Source: Pseudeuparius sepicola (lineage: Eukaryota; Arthropoda; Insecta; Coleoptera; Anthribidae). From it: a DNA stretch of 64,000 nucleotides. Made by a program: the position numbers and the translations under genes. Positions within the stretch are counted from its first letter, which is position 1; every line of letters starts with the position of its first letter. Below are positions 58,401-64,000 of the stretch, one piece after another. The stretch lies in the NCBI GenBank assembly GCA_963920635.1, contig OY987308.1:26474096-26538095 (forward strand), given 5' to 3'. The notes under the pieces were generated by a model. The model made no database searches, was not told where the DNA came from, and saw only the letters and a program-made list of their open reading frames with translations.

Positions 58401-58892
58401 TAAATAATGAGAGTATAATTTAAAGTGTTCGATCTTTAAAACTGTTGGTTTAGCTCGTTTCAGCTGCAGAGTATAAAAAAATCGCCTTGCAGCTAAAAAA
58501 TTTAACGAAAAAAAAATACGAAAAAAAAGTTAAGTCTATTTTTAGGCGCGCGCCGTAACTCGACACCGCAACTTTAAGGTTACCCGTCACTGCGCAACAC
58601 GAAAGCACACAAAATGACGTCACAAAGGCATGGTTCCCACTCGCCAGCCAGCCGGAAGTGTACCTCCATCTCCACCTCTAAATTTTTCAAAAGTCCCTGC
58701 TCCGATATATACAATTTTCGATTTGTAAATTATCCTCTTCCATTTTTTCGTGTACTTCTCTACCAGCGACGGGCCGAACTTGAAGTTCTTCAGGTCGACG
58801 GGCGCGTCACCGCCGTCGCCGGCGGCAGAGGTGGAGTTGGTGGACGTCCCCTCCATCGGCTGCGACCTGCCGCGCTCAGCCTCACTTACCAT
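55461..58892 (-). CDS. Mlc1: Essential (alkali) myosin light chain Mlc1
   Basis: Predicted exons 5' to 3': 58892-58890 (ATG only), 58173-58146, 56079-55939, 55883-55716, 55657-55571, 55486-55461 (150 aa). The protein starts [10 protein letters not shown]. It contains [79 protein letters not shown] and ends MMA, matching insect Mlc1 closely. It binds the lever arm of muscle myosin heavy chain; its EF-hands no longer bind calcium well (loop DKEENG...). A TATAAAA box lies at 58971-58965. All intron positions and phases are shared with the 49.5-kb copy, so the pair arose by duplication and inversion. In Drosophila the gene is alternatively spliced near the C-terminus; only one last exon is seen here. 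Confidence 0.95.
56385..57600. mobile_element. 1.2-kb foldback-type element nested in a dispersed repeat
   Basis: The termini are GGCCAGGG(G)AAAA on the left and the reverse complement of GGCCAGGGTAAAA on the right, flanked by TA (56,383-56,384 and 57,601-57,602). The flanks join to reproduce the uninterrupted sequence seen near 1,250-1,275. Inside are at least five copies of GCAAAAATATTAACTG on the left half and three reverse-complement copies (CAGTTAATATTTTTGC or close) on the right half. No transposase frame. Confidence 0.85.
57601..57725. repeat. Right part of dispersed repeat copy 2
   Basis: CTACAAGCCGCACAGCTAAG and GTGTCAAAACTTGGTTACTA match 1,270-1,395. The left part is 56,200-56,382. 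Confidence 0.8.
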
Positions 58893-58964
58893 TGTGTCCC
58901 TGGTGCCCCGTCGGTGCTCGCGCGTCTGACCAGAAGTGAAGCGAGACGTGAGGAGAACAGCGCG

Positions 58965-58971
58965 TTTTATA
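58965..58971 (-). promoter_or_regulatory. Mlc1 TATA box
   Basis: TATAAAA on the minus strand, 73 bp upstream of the ATG. GC-rich sequence with GCGTCCCGAC repeats lies just upstream (58,990-59,030). Confidence 0.65.
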
Positions 58972-59164
58972 TTTGTAGGGGGCGCTGGCGGCGTCCCGAC
59001 GCGTCCCGACGCCGCGCGTCCGGCAACGTCGGGATACAGGCGGTACCGCCGCCTAACATATTCGTCGGGGCTGCGGCGATCCACCTTGCGGCAATCGGGG
59101 CAGCGCCCCGGGGTGTGCGGGATACGGGGATGTCGCGTCCTTGGAAGGCGTCTACGTAGAACCC

Positions 59165-60880
59165 CGAAAATCTAGGGGTCGAATTTTCAAAAAAAAAGAC
59201 GAAAAATGACGCGCCCAAACGTGGTTACGTGGTGTACCTACGTTATCCGTAAAAAATGACATTTAAAAAACGAAATAGCCAAAAATGGGCTTTTCCCAGG
59301 GACTCTTTAAAATAAGGGGACCCAGCATTTCACATAGGAAAAGTGAAGCCTTGAGGGGAAGTTTGTTTTCTGTAGACTCCAAGGGGGGCTGGCTGGTACA
59401 AGGTTATGTTACATGTCAGTGTCCAACTGCCATCAGGTTTTATGTGACATGCCAGTGCCATAGATTCTAAAGGGGGCAAACAATTTCCCATCATAATCCG
59501 CAATTTTTAAGTTTGCTAACTTCCAGATACTCAGATGGCAATTAAAGGTAATGCGGCTGCCTGTATATAGTAATCCCAATAAATGCAACCAGATTTTTCC
59601 TGTATCACCTTTAGTAACCCTACAATTCCCATTACGTGGGCATTACGTATAAGTAGGTAGTTGAAAACAAAAATCGTATTTCGTAAATTTTAAATTATTA
59701 AAGCAGGTAGCTTCAGTCAGGTCTTTTTTTAAGAGTTTTTATCTACGACTACAAGTTTATTTTAAGTTTGTGAGGTACCTTGGAAGGGAAATAAAATTAC
59801 AAAAATTTTATAATGAACACTGAGAAAAACTACCATGATTAGAACTACTAGACCTAATCTTATTAGTCCATCCCGAAATATGTGAAAGTCCAAAAGAAAA
59901 AACATTATAACAAATTCCTAAAAGTGCACTTTTGTTCTATACAAATTTTTCGATGCAGTATTTATGACGAACTGTACCCTCCTCAAATTCGCAACGTTGC
60001 CAGACCTCTCGGGGATTTTTCTAAAATTAGGTCACATTTAGTTGGCTTATTACTAACCGACCGAGAATTCTTTTTTGGTAACAAAAGTCGCCCCGAAGCG
60101 CCAGTCTGTTCGAAACGCGCGTAGAGTGCGGTGATTGAAAAACAAACCATCGTCGGCTCGACGTTTTCTTTTTTATTTTAACGTAAACATACAAAAATTT
60201 GTTATTCGTTCATCGACGCGAAAGATGTATTTTTCCCGTTAAAACTAGAAGTTAAAAAAGTGAACGAAGCAATTTTTTTTAGTGCTAATATAGTATGAAG
60301 CACCATGCATAATAAAGGCAGGAGAGATGGATTTTATTTTTTATACAATACTCTTATTATACAATTGTATTCTCACTCTTGAAGCTCACTTTTGATTCTT
60401 ACAGAAAAAACTACGAATAGACATTTTATAAAGGCGGAACTTCCTATAGATTCGAACTTTTATTAGCACGCATCTACTTTCTTGAGCGAACCAACGATTC
60501 ATTTTATATTTATTAGGCCACTGTATTTAACTTTACACTCTTCCTTCTGCTTAGCTGCTTCCAAAACCTTCTATCCATTTGTTTATCCTAAAAAAAAAAA
60601 ACAACGTTAAATAATTTATACGCGATAGTTGTAGGTCAATGTTGAAACAGCGTGCTCCATAGTGAAAAATAATTAATAACAATAATTTAATAATAATTTG
60701 TCTCAAAATCGACACTAAAAGCTCACAAATCGGCACTGAAGTAGCCCATTATTGTACGTTTTTTTTTCAATAAGTAGGCCTTAGCGAGATGCAAACATCA
60801 AACGTCAGACGCGGAGCCATCACCCGTCAAAAGTGACAAAATTGGACCCGTCGATTTTGGAGTTGTTGAACAAATCAGCG
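59165..60880. other. Intergenic region, no gene seen
   Basis: Only short frames. The 60,690-60,850 part is the inverted copy of the 17.0-kb dispersed repeat. Confidence 0.5.
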
Positions 60881-60884
60881 TAAA

Positions 60885-61805
60885 TGGTAAAGTGAACACT
60901 CGAAGTTCGTTTTTTTTCTACACTTTGTCGCTGCGTCCGGATTAAGGGTAATTCTACCGCGAAATGGAACTTTTCCTAACTAAATCGACCAGCCGAGTCG
61001 ATTCAGCATGGTCACGAAGGCGTAGGGCTCACCGGTTTCGAGCAAATAATTTTTTCGAAAATTCGACCCCTATATTTTGGAGGTGTACAATTTTGGACAT
61101 TAAATACGAAATCTCGGAAACGAATTTAACCTTTATTTCCGTCATCTACTGGTCGAACTACGCCGGAAAAACCTATCTTCGGGGCAGGTTAACATTTTTG
61201 GAAATTCAAAAAAGTGCGCTGGCCGGGCACTTAGAAATTTTTTAGAGGAATTTGGAGGCCGGATCCGTGTTCTACGGGCCAATTTACGTCGGATAGGTTG
61301 GTTTTGGACTTATTCTGAGCTCGTTTAAAAAGTTGAAATTTTAGGTGTTTTTCGAAAAAGTGCGCTGGCCGGGCATTTAGAAACTTCCAAGTTCAATTTT
61401 GACCGGATTTCCGGTTTCTACGGGCCAAACTGCGTCGGACGAGCCTGTTTCCGGCTAATTTAATTTTTTTAGCGAAATCGTCAAATTTCAGCTTCCAAAG
61501 GGGTTGACCCCCCGAAAATCTCGGGGAAATATTCGCCACGCGCTCAGGGAATTTTCCAGGGGTCTGATTTCACGGTATCTTATACATCTCGAGGCGCTGC
61601 GTCGATTGGCGCCACGCAGAATGTCGTAGCTCTAACCGTTTCTGCGCAAATGGCCTTCAAAGTCAAATCGAAAGTGAAAACTCAAAGTTTCGTTTTTTTC
61701 TAACACTTTGTTGCTGCGTCCGGACTAGGCGTAATTCTACCGTGAAATGGAACTTTTCCTAAGTAAATCAGCATGGTCACGAAGGCGTAGGGCTCACCGG
61801 TTGGA
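60885..61805. repeat. Direct repeats of ~120 bp and internal ~40-bp duplications
   Basis: The block ACACTTTGTCGCTGCGTCCG...GAAATGGAACTTTTCCTAA...CAGCATGGTCACGAAGGCGT (60,925-61,030) recurs at 61,704-61,800. Between them, AAGTGCGCTGGCCGGGCA and TCTACGGGCCAA...GCGTCGGA each occur twice. This looks like one partially duplicated element. Confidence 0.75.
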
Positions 61806-62291
61806 CAATTATTTTCTTCATTCCAAGACAATAGTTTTTTACAAAAATTATGAATAAACAAAACAAAATATTCAGTGGTACTGACAAAGAAACTCGAAAA
61901 TATTTGGAGCATTACAACTCAGTAGGTATGTAGTATAATATTGAAAACGAAAAAAACTTAAAGAAAAATCAGTTATCTACGTATATAAAAAAGAAAAATT
62001 ATACATGATACATGTACATGACATATACAAGGTGTCTCATGTTTTTGATCAAGACTTCGACATTTTGTAGAAAAACTCATTGTAAAGTGTTATAGTTTTC
62101 TTTTTTTTTAAACTTAATTATGGTAATATCGCCCAAAATAATGAAGCTGGCAGCTGCTGAAAATATAATTTCTACGTATATCTCACAGAGATAGCCACTT
62201 GCATGCTTTTATATACTCGTAACTTTTTTGAAGTTATATTTTTGGTCTTGCAGGTCCGCCAACAATAACGCCCTATATCCCAGAAACGAAT

Positions 62292-62468
62292 AACTTTGGG
62301 GTCTTATATGTTTTCTTGAGCCGCCCACCAAATCTGGGACACCCTGTATATGTATTTCCATTATTGTGTATCAAAGCTATAACTTTGGGGTCTTATATGT
62401 TTTCTTGAGCCGCCCACCAAATCTGGGACACCCTGTATATGTATTTCCATTATTATGTATCAAAGCAC
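62292..62468. repeat. 89-bp tandem duplication
   Basis: AACTTTGGGGTCTTATATG through ACACCCTGTATATGTATTTC and ATGTATCAAAGC occurs twice, starting at 62,292 and 62,381. Confidence 0.9.
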
Positions 62469-62586
62469 AAATACATTGAAAAAATATGTCATTTGGCATA
62501 CTATATCGTCCGAACCCCGACCTGTAGAACTCGCCACATCAACATTGACCACCATGTTCATCTCACACCTCGCGCATTCTTTGTAC

Positions 62587-63062
62587 CTTCATGACCTTCG
62601 GCGGGTTGCCCCTGGGCGCCAGGGCCCCGGCCACGGCGGCCGCCTCCCTGCTGAACATCTTCACCAGGTGCCCGCCCTCCGGGTACGACTCGTACACCCG
62701 CCTCTCCGCCCTGCGCACGTTGAAAAACTCAAAGCTGCGGAGAGCGAAATTTGAATTTTCCAGACCTGGCCGCCGGCCCGGACACACCTACATCTTGGCG
62801 GTGGCGCCCACCCGGCGCACCCTCGCGACGCTGGCCGCCGGCGACGTCGCCACCCGCCTGAACCGATTGAAGGACAAGATGGCGACCGGCGACGCGGACA
62901 GCGTTGGCCCCGCCCCCGTCGGGGCTGGCCCCGCCCCCGTCGGGGCTGGCCCCGCCCCCCCCCGCGCCAGCTCCGCCTCGTCCACGCCCAGGCGGTAGCT
63001 CTCCGAGCGGGGCACGCCCCTGGGGGGCGCGCCCGCCGACGGGGAAGACGCCGGTGTCGTGT
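62587..63062 (-). CDS. Two exons of an unrecognised GC-rich gene (partial)
   Basis: Exon 63062-62792 follows acceptor CCTTCCAG and reads TTPASSPSAGAPPRGVPRSE, a repeated GPAPTGA motif, then FNRFRRVATSPAASVARVRR. It ends AAGAT|GTAGGT. Exon 62734-62587 follows TCCGCAG and reads FEFFNVRRAERRVYESYPEG then GHLVKMFSREAAAVAGALAP, ending AAG|GTACAA. Phases agree (AT+C). Start and end exons are not seen; they may lie outside 64 kb and below 62.5 kb. No family recognised. Base composition differs sharply from the surroundings. Confidence 0.5.
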
Positions 63063-63144
63063 CTGGAAGGAGAGAACGTATCGGAGATTGTTTCACATTT
63101 TAGATAGTGTGATGTTTTTTTATTATAAGCATAGACGTAACTAG

Positions 63145-63180
63145 GGGGGGGGGGGCTAGGGGGGCTTAGCCCCCCCCTAC
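63145..63180. repeat. Poly-G / poly-C palindromic stretch
   Basis: A G-run, CTAGGGGGGCTTAG and a C-run form a perfect-looking hairpin after AGACGTAACTA. It resembles the end of a DNA element. The remaining 63.2-64.0 kb shows no gene. Confidence 0.6.
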
Positions 63181-64000
63181 ATTTCTATTAGCCCTCCCTT
63201 TTTAAATTCACCAGTTTCGACGAATCGCTTGCTCTCGCGGAATCTTGCGCCTTGTGCCCCCACAAAATCCGACTGAAATTTAAACGCGCAAGCGAGAGCG
63301 AACACACCGTGCCTGCTGCCGAGAGAAAGAGAGACGAGACGGGCGTCGGAGAATGTACTTTTGCTGTGCCAGACTCCAGACTTTTATTTTGTTATTCATC
63401 CAGTGTATTGTTGTTTCATTATAATAATCTTGCATCACAAAATAGCAGACATTCCCAACATTTTTTCTCTGGTTTCTACTCGGAAACCTCTACTTTTTCA
63501 TAATGTTTTTTCTTAAATGAATTAAAGATGATTCAAAATTACCAGTAGATTGACCTATACATTATTTTTTGAAACCTTAAAATTAACGTTTTTGGGTGTG
63601 GCACCTCAAGGGTGGTACAGGGTGATCCAATCAGTAACGTATTTAGAAGGGCGGGACCGAACCCATTTCGGAATTTGAAAATATTCACTTCAGCTTGTAA
63701 ATTTGAAGATATTGGGATTTTCCAAAACTAATTTTATGTAATTTTTCTTCAAATTTTTAAAAAATTTCGCCAGCGGCGCATTTTTTAGAATTATTTTAAA
63801 TGCCCTAGGCTTGTTTAAAAAAAAGGCACACCACCACTCGAAATTAATTCCTATATACGTCACAGAAGTGATCCAAACTCGTGGCCCCGGCCTACCATTT
63901 TACAGAAGGACGTGTAAAAAATATACCTTTGTAAGTAGCGTACCGACTTTCAAAATTTTCTTCTTAATATGGATTAAATAATTCCTTGTCGGGGCCCCGC

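Overview
The window is eukaryotic and almost certainly an insect genome, most likely a beetle. It is AT-rich with no operons, the introns have GT..AG borders and many are only 50-75 nt long, and the genes are separated by degraded DNA transposons, MITEs and tandem repeats. The beetle assignment is an inference from gene content and intron size; no single sequence in the window proves it. Multi-exon models below were assembled by hand from splice signals, reading phase and family similarity, so exon edges are predictions.

Layout. 1-3.5 kb: remains of THAP-domain (P-element-like) transposons, including one with a perfect 8-bp target duplication sitting on a splice donor. 3.5-13.1 kb, minus: an ankyrin-repeat gene resembling ANKDD1A, whose C-terminal part lies off the left edge; its introns hold a dimeric ~175-bp tandem repeat and further THAP elements. 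13.7-15.9 kb, plus: a regucalcin/SMP-30 (luciferin-regenerating-enzyme-like) gene with a TATA box. 16.5-17.2 kb: a 98-bp duplication and a 5S rRNA-derived fragment. 18.7-24.4 kb, plus: an RNFT-type membrane RING protein whose last (RING) exon is present three times in a 679-bp tandem array inside a field of ~190-bp degenerate repeats. 24.9-28.0 kb, minus: phosphoserine aminotransferase (PSAT), with a hAT-like element in intron 1. 30.7-34.3 kb, plus: three small unrecognised genes, one nested in the intron of another. 35.6-37.8 kb, plus: TMEM181. 38.3-48.3 kb, minus: a tau/MAP microtubule-binding gene with five repeats, a possible second promoter and alternative 3' ends. 49.5-50.2 kb, plus, and 55.5-58.9 kb, minus: two essential myosin light chain genes with identical intron positions. 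Between them lies a head-to-head pair of unrecognised genes (51.6-52.5 minus, 52.6-54.5 plus). 59-64 kb: mostly repeats, plus two exons of an unrecognised GC-rich gene (minus).

The genes are functionally unrelated housekeeping, muscle and cytoskeletal genes and no pathway links them. The most unusual items are the triplicated RING exon of RNFT, the P-like insertion that keeps a splice donor intact through its own target duplication, the divergent myosin light chain copy with a restored-looking EF-hand loop, the alternative first and last exons of tau, and several long inverted repeats able to form hairpin RNA.
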